Source: an uncultured Clostridia bacterium (GTDB taxonomy: Bacteria > Bacillota > Clostridia > Saccharofermentanales > Saccharofermentanaceae). Taken from it: DNA of 64,000 nucleotides. Of this stretch, positions 48,702 to 58,096 are shown in pieces (the stretch's first letter is position 1; each line of letters starts with the position of its first letter). Location of the stretch: NCBI GenBank assembly GCA_946407705.1, contig CAMJPC010000002.1, positions 186,001 to 250,000 of the forward strand, in the 5' to 3' direction. The notes under the pieces are model-generated. The model had not been told where the DNA came from, ran no database searches, and was given only the letters and a program-made list of their open reading frames with translations. A program made the position numbers and the translations under genes.

Positions 48702-49910
48702 ATGTTAGAAGTATTGAAAAATCTGTGGGAGACTTCGGGCTTTGCCCAGTTCTTCATCACACAGGAAGGTTGGAAGAACGGTGTAATGATCCTTCTTTCA
48801 TTCGTCCTTTTGTACATGGCGATCAAGAAGCAGTTTGAACCGCTTCTCCTGCTCCCTATCGCTTTCGGTATGCTCCTTACGAACCTTCCCTGGCCGGGTG
48901 GCGGAATCTTCCACCCCGAGTGGTTCCAGGGCGACATCAACTGGGCAGCTCTTGGCGGACATTACGTCAACGAGCTCGGTCAGCACATCGATCCGGGTCT
49001 TTTCGACTTCCTCTACATCGGCGTTAAGATGGATATCTTCCCCTGCCTCATCTTTATGGCAGTCGGCGCGATGACAGACTTCGGACCCCTGATCTCACGT
49101 CCTTCATCCTTCTTCATGGGTGCAGGCGCTCAGTTCGGTATCTCGTTCGCATTCGTAGTTGCCATCCTCCTCGGCTTCTCACCTGAAGGTGCCGCTTCTA
49201 TCGGCATCATCGGCGGCGCTGACGGCCCGACGGCAATCTACCTCACATCCAAGCTCGCACCTGAGCTCCTCGGCGCTATCGCCATCGCAGCTTACTCATA
49301 CATGGCGCTGATCCCTATGATCCAGCCGCCGATAATGAAAGCACTGACGACAAAGAAAGCGCGTCAGGTAAAGATGGAGCTCACAAGACCTGTTTCCAAG
49401 GTTGAGAAGATCTGCTTCCCTATCATCGTTACAGTTGTCTGCGTTCTCATCCTCCCTTCCGTCGCACCTCTCCTCGGCTGCCTCATGCTCGGTAACCTCT
49501 TCAGAGAGTCCGGCGTAACAGAGCGTCTCTCCGAGACATCTCAGAACGCAATGTGCAACATCGTCACGATCTTCCTCGGAACATCAGTCGGTGCTACAGC
49601 AGTTGGTCAGAACTTCCTGCAGGTCCGCACGATCATGATCATCATCATCGGCCTCACCGCTTTCGCTCTCGCAACAGTCGGCGGCCTCCTCATCGGCGAC
49701 CTCATGTATGTCCTCTCCGGCGGCAAGATCAACCCTCTCATCGGTTCTGCAGGCGTTTCCGCAGTTCCTATGGCAGCACGTGTATCTTCCAAGGTCGGTC
49801 AGAAAGAGAACCCTTCCAACTTCCTTCTCATGCACGCCATGGGTCCGAACGTTGCAGGCGTTATCGGTTCTGCTATCGCAGCAGGCGTTCTCCTGACACT
49901 CTTCGGTTAA
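48702..49910 (+). CDS. Na+-translocating decarboxylase beta subunit
   Basis: GIIGGADGPTAIYLTSKLAPELLGAIAIAAYSYMALIPMIQPPI. Confidence 0.95.
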   Translation: MLEVLKNLWETSGFAQFFITQEGWKNGVMILLSFVLLYMAIKKQFEPLLLLPIAFGMLLTNLPWPGGGIFHPEWFQGDINWAALGGHYVNELGQHIDPGLFDFLYIGVKMDIFPCLIFMAVGAMTDFGPLISRPSSFFMGAGAQFGISFAFVVAILLGFSPEGAASIGIIGGADGPTAIYLTSKLAPELLGAIAIAAYSYMALIPMIQPPIMKALTTKKARQVKMELTRPVSKVEKICFPIIVTVVCVLILPSVAPLLGCLMLGNLFRESGVTERLSETSQNAMCNIVTIFLGTSVGATAVGQNFLQVRTIMIIIIGLTAFALATVGGLLIGDLMYVLSGGKINPLIGSAGVSAVPMAARVSSKVGQKENPSNFLLMHAMGPNVAGVIGSAIAAGVLLTLFG

Positions 49911-49936
49911 TAGTAGGTATTAATAGATAACCACTT

Positions 49937-49965
49937 GCCCCGCAGTCCGCTGCGGGGCTTTTATT
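49937..49965 (+). terminator. Rho-independent terminator of decarboxylase operon
   Basis: GCCCCGCA-GTCCGC-TGCGGGGC-TTTTATTT. Confidence 0.85.
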
Positions 49966-50084
49966 TGCTTGGCTTTCGCGGCTTTTTGCCTGTTGTTTTT
50001 CATCCTTTTGCCCCGCCCTCTCTTTGTCGGTTTTTGTCGGTATTTGTCGGTTGTTTTTCGCTTTACGGGCATCATAATCAGGAT

Positions 50085-50858
50085 ATGGAAATGACTAACA
50101 GATACATCCCCAGAGAATACCTCGCCCTGAAGATCAACTACTGCAGGAAGCAGCTTGCAGGGCTGCCGGAAGTCGTTCTGCACGAACACAACGTTGATGG
50201 AGTTTTGGTAAAGAGGGTAACGGCAGGAGGACACAGACATAACCTGGATTCCGTTAAAGGAAAGCAACTGTATGATGTTTGGCTTAAACGGGATGTGTTG
50301 GCGAGTGAACTCCATCTGTATGAGACTATATGGGACTGTTGTTTTAAAGGTTCTCCTCCTGATTTTTGCGCACGCAAAGTCATAAGGACTCTGGCTGTAG
50401 ACTATGATAAGAGGATAGTAATGGATAAGGCCTTTTTCGACAGCCTCAAAAACGATGCCAATACCAAGCATCCCAAAACCTCTGGTTACTTTTTTAACGG
50501 GATCAATTACCGCTCGGCTGCTGAACGTGAGATCGCCATTTTCTATACAGAAATGGGAATACCTTTCAAATATGAGCCGGAAATAACGCTTCTAGGATTG
50601 CCTTATACGATCAATCCAGACTTTGTCTTATACCTAAAAGAACTGGACACCTGCAAGTTCCATGAACACCTGGGAATGAAGCACTCGGCTGACTATATGA
50701 GAGATACAAAGACAAAGTACGGTAATTATACCGGTGCAGGTTTGATTACTGACATCGACGTATTGTTCACTCACGACACTGATAGCATGCCGTTTGATAT
50801 CCGATATTTGGCAGCTAAGCTTAACAGTGCTGTTTACGGAACAATTCTGTGCAAATAA
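50085..50858 (+). CDS. Hypothetical protein with PD-(D/E)XK nuclease-like motif
   Basis: SAAEREIAIFYTEMGIPFKYEPEITLLGLPYTINPDFVLYLKELDTCKFHEHLGM; start MEMTNRYIP at 50085 (ORF track start is 49935). Confidence 0.6.
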   Translation: MEMTNRYIPREYLALKINYCRKQLAGLPEVVLHEHNVDGVLVKRVTAGGHRHNLDSVKGKQLYDVWLKRDVLASELHLYETIWDCCFKGSPPDFCARKVIRTLAVDYDKRIVMDKAFFDSLKNDANTKHPKTSGYFFNGINYRSAAEREIAIFYTEMGIPFKYEPEITLLGLPYTINPDFVLYLKELDTCKFHEHLGMKHSADYMRDTKTKYGNYTGAGLITDIDVLFTHDTDSMPFDIRYLAAKLNSAVYGTILCK

Positions 50859-50865
50859 ATAGCAG

Positions 50866-50977
50866 TTTCACGGATTTTTCACCAAATGACCTGTTTTCGT
50901 GAAAAGAACGTGAAAAATAAGAGTTTTTCACGAAATCCTTCACGATTTCATGCCTTTTCGTGAAAAAATCGTGAATC
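50866..50977. repeat. TTCACGA hairpin-pair element, locus 2
   Basis: Units 50866-50915 (TTTCACG...CGTGAAA) and 50924-50977 (TTCACGA-N5-TTCACGA...TCGTGAA-N4-TCGTGAA). Confidence 0.9.
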
Positions 50978-51013
50978 AGCATGCAGCTTTGTGCCTCGCC
51001 CGCCACCACAAAC

Positions 51014-51039
51014 AAAAAACGCGCCCCCGAAGGAGCGCG
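51014..51039 (-). terminator. Rho-independent terminator of hemolysin III gene
   Basis: Minus strand: CGCGCTCCTTCGGGGGCGCGTTTTTTG. Confidence 0.85.
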
Positions 51040-51058
51040 CGGTGATTCAAAGATCAGC

Positions 51059-51883
51059 TCAGCCGAAGAAGTAGACGAATCCCAGTACGTGGAGCACTAC
51101 GCCGGCGAGGGCGAAGAGGTGCCATACCATGTGGGAGAACTTGAATCTTCTTGATGAGGGAGCGAAAAAGATTCCTACCGAGTAGACGATCGCGCCGGAG
51201 ATCAGGAGCCAGAAGCAGATATGTGACGCGTTGTTGTAGAACTCAACGACTCTGAAGATGATCGCCCATCCCATCAGAGCGTAGATGAAGTAGGAGAAGC
51301 CCTTTCCGACCTTGGTGTGGTAAGCAAGCGCCGTTACGAGAACACCTGCCAGCGCCATTGCGGCTTCCAATGCCCAAAGGACTGCGCCGGATACTGTACC
51401 CAGGAAGTGGATGCAGATGGGTGTGTATGCGCCGAGGATCGCGAAATAAGCGACCGAGCGGTTGATCTTGTTCATGACGCGCTTGTGCGGTGTGCCGTGC
51501 TTCATGAAGTGGTAGATCGTCGCAAAAAGGAGTGCCAGGAACAGTGTGATGACGAACGCCGAAATGCCGAGAACTGACATGACGATCGAAGCCTGGGTGG
51601 CGCCGGGCTTGGCGACAGCCGTCAAATATGTATTGATGGATGCAAAAGGCAAAAGTCCCAGAAGGTAGAGTGCGGGAACGCCGGTTGTGATGGAGTTGCC
51701 GACTTCCTCACCGAAAGTCTCGTATGTCTTGTTGAGACCGCGTCTTACTGCACGACGGGAATTCTCGAACCATGTAAGGTCCTTGAGACCTTCTTCAAGC
51801 GGATCCTCTCCGGTCGCAGCGGCGTACTTCTTGTCGTCGCTCTTTGCGAGGTGGGTTTTCCAGAATTTCGTATTCTTTGCCAT
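51059..51883 (-). CDS. Hemolysin III / YqfA (PAQR-like) family membrane protein
   Basis: GTPHKRVMNKINRSVAYFAILGAYTPICI...; seven hydrophobic segments; C-terminal HMVWHLFALAGVVLHVLGF. Confidence 0.9.
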   Translation of the reverse strand: MAKNTKFWKTHLAKSDDKKYAAATGEDPLEEGLKDLTWFENSRRAVRRGLNKTYETFGEEVGNSITTGVPALYLLGLLPFASINTYLTAVAKPGATQASIVMSVLGISAFVITLFLALLFATIYHFMKHGTPHKRVMNKINRSVAYFAILGAYTPICIHFLGTVSGAVLWALEAAMALAGVLVTALAYHTKVGKGFSYFIYALMGWAIIFRVVEFYNNASHICFWLLISGAIVYSVGIFFAPSSRRFKFSHMVWHLFALAGVVLHVLGFVYFFG

Positions 51884-51922
51884 CAGATGAGAACTCCAAT
51901 ACTTTTAGTCAGCCGTAATATT

Positions 51923-52951
51923 TTACAAGGTGTCGTTATCGTTTTCAACATTATCATCGGAATGCCCGTCAGCGCTGCTTTCAAGGGGCGCGCCGAGCTG
52001 GATGACGTCGGGTGTTGCAGGCCTTACCTTGTCGCTTCGGCCGGATTTGCGGACTTCGCCGGATGATTCGGAATCATCCGCATCAGACGAATATGATGAG
52101 GGCGCGCCAAGCTGGATGGCGGGAGCCTCTTCTTCCTTCTTATCGGCAGGCGCACCAAGCTGAATAACAGGTGCTTCCTCTTTCTTTTCGGCAGGTGCGT
52201 CCAACTGAATGGGCTCCTCTTCCTTTGCGGCGGGAGCGCCGAGCTGGATCGGAGGTTCCTCCTTCTTTTCGGGGGGCTCAGGCTCTGCCTTCTTGCGGGC
52301 GGAACTCTTCTTGGCGAGGGCGGCCTTGCCCTTAACCTCGTCAGGAGATGCGGCGACTTCGGGCGCGGAGATGACCGTGCCGAGGACCTCAGGCTTGACC
52401 GCGGGGCCGGAATGGGCTGAAGTCACGGTGGGCTTGACTTTCGGCATCGGGTTAAGCTGCTCGGAGAGGTATGCGCGTCTGTAGAAACGGAAGACCTTCA
52501 GGACGAACGGCCAGATGAGCGCCGTCGGAAGGATCCAGTAGACCAGTGAGGCTGCGGCTTTGTCGCCGATCAGGGGCGAGAGGGCCGCGAAAGGCGCCTG
52601 CATCATGGCGTAGATGCCGCGGAGGCATGCGGCGCGGAGAAGCTGGAGCATGCTCGGGTCGGAGCCGGAGATGGCCTCTTCTGCGGGATACAGGTATGCC
52701 GGGAGATAAATGAGGACTCCGTATGCCGCGAGGCCCCAGTTGACCCAGACCTTGCTGCGGAATGCGGAGAAGAAAGGCAGGAAAATGATGAAGAACACTG
52801 CGTAGAGCAGGCTCATCATGCGCTCGAAAAGGGTGAAATCTCTGGCTACGGGGGCGGCACCGTACTGGAAATACAGCGGTTCGAAGCAGACAAACATCAG
52901 AGCGCCTGCGATCAGGCCGAGAAATACGCAAGTGAAGTAATCTCTGCGCAA
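51923..52951 (-). CDS. Membrane protein with IQLGAPA tandem-repeat tail
   Basis: N-terminal multi-TM; repeats IQLGAPAAKEEEP-IQLDAPAEKKEEAPV-IQLGAPADKKEEEAPA-IQLGAPSS...VIQLGAPLE. Confidence 0.75.
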   Translation of the reverse strand: MRRDYFTCVFLGLIAGALMFVCFEPLYFQYGAAPVARDFTLFERMMSLLYAVFFIIFLPFFSAFRSKVWVNWGLAAYGVLIYLPAYLYPAEEAISGSDPSMLQLLRAACLRGIYAMMQAPFAALSPLIGDKAAASLVYWILPTALIWPFVLKVFRFYRRAYLSEQLNPMPKVKPTVTSAHSGPAVKPEVLGTVISAPEVAASPDEVKGKAALAKKSSARKKAEPEPPEKKEEPPIQLGAPAAKEEEPIQLDAPAEKKEEAPVIQLGAPADKKEEEAPAIQLGAPSSYSSDADDSESSGEVRKSGRSDKVRPATPDVIQLGAPLESSADGHSDDNVENDNDTL

Positions 52952-52994
52952 GGAAAAGCCACCCTCCTTCTGTTTGATAGCCCCTCGAAAAAAG

Positions 52995-53025
52995 GGCTGC
53001 GCGGAAACCGGGTTTCCACACAGCC
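52995..53025 (-). terminator. Terminator of GH3 gene
   Basis: Minus strand: GGCTGTGTGGAAACCCGGTTTCCGCGCAGCCCTTTTTT. Confidence 0.75.
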
Positions 53026-53066
53026 ACTATTTTATAACAAAAAGTATTCTTATTAAACCTAAAACA

Positions 53067-55874
53067 TCAAAGCGTGTCGTTCTCGGTGAAAGGCCTGATG
53101 TACCTGATGGTCATCTTCTTGAGCTTGACGCCGGGCGCGGAGAAATGGGAGCGCATGACGCCGTTCCGTGTGAAGAGGACAGTCTGCTGCTTCAGCGTGA
53201 CGTCTTTGCCTTCGGTGCCGTTCCAGGTGACGACCGCGAACGGGATGGACGAGATGTACATCTGCATCGGGATCTGCGCGAGGCTGTTAAGGTCGCTGCT
53301 TCCTGTCATTTCGATCTCGTAGAAGCCCTGCTTCTTTGCGGTGATGCCGAAAACGAAGTCCCTGTCGGTCCAGGTGTTTTCGGGACGCTCGATGACGAGC
53401 ACGTCGTCGACTTCGTAGAATTCGTCGACATCAACGGATACGTCATCTTCCTTGAACGGATCGTCGATGTGGCTGACAACGGCAGGCGTTCCGCTGACCC
53501 TGTCCATAGCGGGGGTGTTCATCGCAAAGCGGAGGATGTTCGCCGCGTTCCTCTGGAGCTCGGCGCGTACGATCCTTGAGCCGTCGCCTTCACGGAGTTC
53601 CCTGAAGGTATCTGCCTCGTCGAGGCACTCGAGTTCAACGTTCGAGCAGACCATGTAGATGTCGTTCTGCGAGCGTGCCATGACGGAGTGGTCGGTGAGC
53701 GAATACTCCGCAGTGTCGCCGCCCGTTACGCCGATATATGCCCACCAGTCGGTCATCTCGATGCCGGTGTAATTCCACTGCTCGCGGAGGATCATGGTGT
53801 TCAGGTCGTAGAAGTTTGCGGTATAGACGCCGTTGACACGGTTGTAGCTCGACATTATGCTGCGGGCCTTGCCTTCCCTGACGGCGATCTCGAACGGGCG
53901 CAGGTAGATCTCGCGGAGAGCTCTTTCGGAAATGACGGAGCTCATCTCACGGCGGGAAGTCTCGCGGTTGTTGCCGCAGAGGTGCTTGATCGTGGGCGTT
54001 ACGCCGTTCTTTTCGAATGCCCTGATCTGTGCGCAGGCCATGAGACCGGTCAGGAGCGGGTCTTCGGAGAAGTACTCGAAGTTCCTGCCGTTCAGCGGAT
54101 GCCTGTGAATGTTGATTCCGGGGCCGAGGAGCGAGTCGATCTTGTTGGAGACCATTTCGATGCCGAGGTATGTGTAGAGTTCCTCGACCAGGTCAATGTT
54201 GAAGGTCGATGCGAGAAGCGTGCCGTTCGGCAGCGAAAAAGCTTTCTTACCGGAGTCGATCCTCATTCCGGAAGGACCGTCGGAGCAGCAGAGCGTGGGA
54301 ACGCCCATTGCCTTGATCCCCCTGCTGAGGCCTCCGAACGCGGCGGCCGTGCCTATCGTGGCCTTGGAGCTGCCCATGCCCTCGCCTCTGATAAGGAGGC
54401 AGAGCTCCTCGTCGGAGATCTGAGCGATGAACTCATCGAGCGTGTTCTTGCCCTGCTTGACGTCATTAAGCTTGATGCCCTTGTCGCCGGTCTGGGGAAT
54501 CTCTGCGGGAACGCGCGAAAGGCGGGTCTCCAGGAAGTTTACGGTCTGGAGCGGAACGTCTTCACTGCCCTTGATGAAGCCCGTGCCGGAATCGGAAGGC
54601 ACGGCGGTCATGCGCCTGAATGCCTTGACGGGACCCATGGCGTTCTCGAAAGACTCAACGAGAACGGGCTCAGCGAGGTCGAATGAACCGGCTTCGCTTG
54701 TGGTCGTGACATCGCCGCCGAGGTAGAAGGAATAGTGGCCGGCATCGAGGATGAATCCCGTGCCGAGGCCCGTTCTGCCGTCGTCATCGTAGGATGCGAA
54801 GGCGCGGACCGTTGAAGTGATCTCGACCGTCTCGCTGCCGTCGGGCGGGATGAGACCTGTTTTCGCGAAGCCCGCGAGAACGCGCGAAGGCTTGGAAAGC
54901 TTGCCCTGAGGGGCGGAAGCGTAGAGCATCACGGCCTTTTTGCCCGCGGTCTTGCCGGTGTTGGTGACTTCAACGGAAACCTTCACCGTCTTTCCGTCGA
55001 AAACAAATCCCGAGGCCTTGAGGTCAAACTCCGTGTAAGAGAGACCGAAGCCGAAAGGATAGACGACCTTTGAGGGCGCGAATGTGGAGAAGTATCTGTA
55101 ACCTACGAAAATATCCTCTTCGTAGATGTCTTCGTGGATGTCCTTGTTGCCGAAATTGTCGTTCGAAGGATAGTCTTCGAGGCTTGCGGCAATTGTGTCG
55201 GTAAGGCAGCCGGAAGGAGACTCTTCGCCGGTTACGATCTTTGCTGCGGCATGGCCGCCGATCATGCCGGCCTGCCATACGTAGAGGACGGACTTGATGC
55301 CGTATTTGGAGACGAATGACATGTCGATGATGTTGCCGACGTTGAGGAGAACGATGGTCCTCTCAAAGGCGGCGGAAACCGAAGCGAGCATCTCCTCCTC
55401 GCTGTCGCTGAGGAAATATGATCCCTTGTCTGCGGTGTTGTCGCGGTCCTCGCCGGCAGTGCGCGCGATGATGATGACAGCAGCGTCGTTACGTGCGGCA
55501 AGTTCTTCCGCAAGTTCAGAGGATATGGGCATTTCGGGCTGTGACCAGGCTTCCTTGCCCCAGCCGAGATCTTCCTCGATGGGGTTCTCCTTCTCCCACT
55601 CATCGTAGATGTCCATCAGCCCGGGATCGAGCGTGATGGAAGGAGAAGCTGCAAGACCTTCGCGGATGTCGGTGACGTGGTTGACGTTGACCATGCCGCC
55701 GCTTCCGGTTCCGCTCTTGTAGTAATGCGTCTGCATCCTTCCGAAAAGGGCGACCCTCGTACCGCGCTTAAGCGGGAGAGCCTCGCCCTCGTTCTTAAGC
55801 ATGACGATACCTTCTGCAGCTGCCTCTATCGCGGCCTCGCGGTATTTATTCCAGTCAAGTACCAGTTCAGGCAT
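53067..55874 (-). CDS. Glycoside hydrolase family 3 beta-glucosidase, permuted domain order
   Basis: C-terminal-type domain first (EGIVMLKNEGEALPLKRGTRVALFG), Fn3-like middle, TIM barrel second (LLGPGINIHRHPLNGRNFEYFSEDPLLTG; EMTDWWAY). Confidence 0.9.
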   Translation of the reverse strand: MPELVLDWNKYREAAIEAAAEGIVMLKNEGEALPLKRGTRVALFGRMQTHYYKSGTGSGGMVNVNHVTDIREGLAASPSITLDPGLMDIYDEWEKENPIEEDLGWGKEAWSQPEMPISSELAEELAARNDAAVIIIARTAGEDRDNTADKGSYFLSDSEEEMLASVSAAFERTIVLLNVGNIIDMSFVSKYGIKSVLYVWQAGMIGGHAAAKIVTGEESPSGCLTDTIAASLEDYPSNDNFGNKDIHEDIYEEDIFVGYRYFSTFAPSKVVYPFGFGLSYTEFDLKASGFVFDGKTVKVSVEVTNTGKTAGKKAVMLYASAPQGKLSKPSRVLAGFAKTGLIPPDGSETVEITSTVRAFASYDDDGRTGLGTGFILDAGHYSFYLGGDVTTTSEAGSFDLAEPVLVESFENAMGPVKAFRRMTAVPSDSGTGFIKGSEDVPLQTVNFLETRLSRVPAEIPQTGDKGIKLNDVKQGKNTLDEFIAQISDEELCLLIRGEGMGSSKATIGTAAAFGGLSRGIKAMGVPTLCCSDGPSGMRIDSGKKAFSLPNGTLLASTFNIDLVEELYTYLGIEMVSNKIDSLLGPGINIHRHPLNGRNFEYFSEDPLLTGLMACAQIRAFEKNGVTPTIKHLCGNNRETSRREMSSVISERALREIYLRPFEIAVREGKARSIMSSYNRVNGVYTANFYDLNTMILREQWNYTGIEMTDWWAYIGVTGGDTAEYSLTDHSVMARSQNDIYMVCSNVELECLDEADTFRELREGDGSRIVRAELQRNAANILRFAMNTPAMDRVSGTPAVVSHIDDPFKEDDVSVDVDEFYEVDDVLVIERPENTWTDRDFVFGITAKKQGFYEIEMTGSSDLNSLAQIPMQMYISSIPFAVVTWNGTEGKDVTLKQQTVLFTRNGVMRSHFSAPGVKLKKMTIRYIRPFTENDTL

Positions 55875-56046
55875 ATGACATCCTCCAAAACTCAGTTGAT
55901 GTTTGAATGATACAAAAATAAGAGACCGTTTTCTCTTATGAAAGTGGCTTTTATATTCTTTTTTTGTTTATGCGTGGCCATTACGTGCGTAATCATATTT
56001 TAGTACAAGCAAAGTACTTTATATAGGCAGCAAAGTTCTCAGATAG

Positions 56047-56052
56047 TATAAT
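56047..56052 (+). promoter_or_regulatory. -10 element (TAGTATAAT) upstream of GGDEF gene
   Basis: TATAAT; no clear -35. Confidence 0.35.
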
Positions 56053-56098
56053 CAAAGGATAAGGGCAGGCTGATCCATACCGATCGCGAGGTGTTACG

Positions 56099-58081
56099 AT
56101 GGCGGGAATATCAGATTATTTCTCTGATGAGATTAGTTTTTTCGATAAGTACATTTTGAATGCGCCGGTCTTGAGCGCGAGCACTTTCAACGTGACCAAA
56201 GACACGATGCTCACCTGTCTTGCAACGAGCAAGTTCGCTCCCGGAAACCCTCCGGAGGGCTTCTACGAATATGCGCTGTCCTTCTGTCCCGGAATTGCTG
56301 ATCAGAGCCCGAAAACGCGTGACTTCCTGCTGAAGAGCGCCGCCATGGTCGGCGACAAGGAGACACAGGTTGATTTCCTGAGGCACTTCAGCCACGAAGG
56401 CTTATTAAAGCTTTTCGGTGAGGGAAGAAACGAATACTATCTCGTCTATGACATGCACACACCGAAGGTCACGCATTTTGCCATGACACAGGTCGTCATC
56501 ATGAAGGACATGGAGTCCGGAGACCTGATCGCCAGCTTCATCACGAAGGACCTCTCGAGGCTCAGGCAGTTCAGGAAGATCGCGACTATGGCGGTCAACT
56601 CGGTCTGCGAATGCATCGCGCTCATCAACGCGGAAGAGAGAACTATCACTTTCGAGACGGTATCGGGCGAGCTCGCACGGTTCCTGCCCGGCATCACCAC
56701 CGACAACAAGATCAGCTATGACAACGAATTTTGCGACCTGATCTGCTCGGTCGGAAAATCGGACGGCGACATTCCTCTGCGCGACATTATCTCCGTCGAA
56801 AACATAACAAAACAGCTTGAAGAGAAAGATGCCTACATCATCATTTTCGATGTAGGGATAAAGAACGGCGAGGTCCGCAGAAAGCAGGTAATGTTCCAGT
56901 GGTACGATTCCGCCCACCGCTTCATCGCGACGCTCCAGTCCGATGTCTCGATGACTTACCGCCAGGAAAGGAATCACCTCGACAAGCTTAACCACGACCT
57001 CAATCTCAAGCTCGGAAAGGACCAGGTCACGGGCCTTCCCAACAAGAATTCCAGCGAGATCAGGATCCAGGACAACTTCGATCCCAAAAACAGCTCGATC
57101 CTGCTTTTCGATCTCACGAACCTCGTATATCTCAACAACACGCTGGGCCGCGACATCGGCAACATGCTGCTTTACCAGTTCGCGCATCTCGTGTCCGGCT
57201 CGCTCCCCGCGGGAAGTTTCATCGGAAGATACACCGGTGCTGAGCTCATTGTTTTCTTCAACGTCCTGAGGCCCGGCGCCGAAAAGGATTATCTCGACAG
57301 GATCGACCAGAAGATCGAGCAGTACAACGGCGAGAATCCCGACTGCCCCATCGAATACGTTTATTCCGCGGTCTTTGCGGAAGATTACGATGACTGTGAT
57401 TTCGCAAAGCTCTATGCCGAAGCGTTCAAGCAGTTGAACGACGCCAAGAGCCGGAAGGGCATTCCGCAGGTCGCTGAGGGCGATCTCTCCTTCAAGCTGA
57501 TGGAGATGAGCGGCAAGACCAAAGAGCTCGAATACACTTCGAAGCATGACGGTCTCACGGGTCTCCTCAACAAGACCGCAGGCCTCGAAGAGATCAAGAA
57601 ACTCGCCGATAATCCGCCCCACAGATATCACGTCATGTTCGTCCTTGACGTTGATGATTTCAAGCATATCAATGACACGTACGGCCACGATTTCGGTGAT
57701 GAGATCCTTAAGAAGCTCGCGGGCGTCCTGAAGGCGCAGTTCCGTCCCTCGGACATCCTTGCACGCTACGGCGGCGACGAGTTCATCGCCTTCATGGCTG
57801 ATGTCTCGGGTCCCGCGCAGATCGAAGACAAGGCAAGGAGCATCATCGAAGCAGTCGACAACATGCTCTTTGAATCAGGCTGCCGCAAGACCGGATTCGA
57901 CCCTTCCAACGGGACGAGAGACACTTCGGGGATCTCGATCGGCATCGTCTGGACGGACAAGCATGCCAACTCATCGAAAATGTTCGTTCAGGCGGATTCG
58001 GCCCTGTACGATGCAAAACACATGGGTAAGAACAGATTCGAGATCACCAGGAACATGGGAATCGGAGACATCGACGCGTAA
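56099..58081 (+). CDS. Diguanylate cyclase-like protein with degenerate plus canonical GGDEF domains
   Basis: FIGRYTGAELIVFF (degenerate) and ILARYGGDEFIAFM (canonical), LDVDDFKHINDTYGHDFGDEIL. Confidence 0.92.
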   Translation: MAGISDYFSDEISFFDKYILNAPVLSASTFNVTKDTMLTCLATSKFAPGNPPEGFYEYALSFCPGIADQSPKTRDFLLKSAAMVGDKETQVDFLRHFSHEGLLKLFGEGRNEYYLVYDMHTPKVTHFAMTQVVIMKDMESGDLIASFITKDLSRLRQFRKIATMAVNSVCECIALINAEERTITFETVSGELARFLPGITTDNKISYDNEFCDLICSVGKSDGDIPLRDIISVENITKQLEEKDAYIIIFDVGIKNGEVRRKQVMFQWYDSAHRFIATLQSDVSMTYRQERNHLDKLNHDLNLKLGKDQVTGLPNKNSSEIRIQDNFDPKNSSILLFDLTNLVYLNNTLGRDIGNMLLYQFAHLVSGSLPAGSFIGRYTGAELIVFFNVLRPGAEKDYLDRIDQKIEQYNGENPDCPIEYVYSAVFAEDYDDCDFAKLYAEAFKQLNDAKSRKGIPQVAEGDLSFKLMEMSGKTKELEYTSKHDGLTGLLNKTAGLEEIKKLADNPPHRYHVMFVLDVDDFKHINDTYGHDFGDEILKKLAGVLKAQFRPSDILARYGGDEFIAFMADVSGPAQIEDKARSIIEAVDNMLFESGCRKTGFDPSNGTRDTSGISIGIVWTDKHANSSKMFVQADSALYDAKHMGKNRFEITRNMGIGDIDA

Positions 58082-58096
58082 GATCAGCGTGATCCG

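Noticed and set aside
53688-54686. 332-aa plus-strand ORF inside the GH3 gene
   Set aside because: Antisense shadow of an intact GH3 catalytic domain; low-complexity composition and no motif.
56405-57688. 427-aa antisense ORF opposite the GGDEF gene
   Set aside because: Lies entirely within a convincing coding gene with intact motifs; typical shadow ORF from codon bias, no RBS or recognisable domain.
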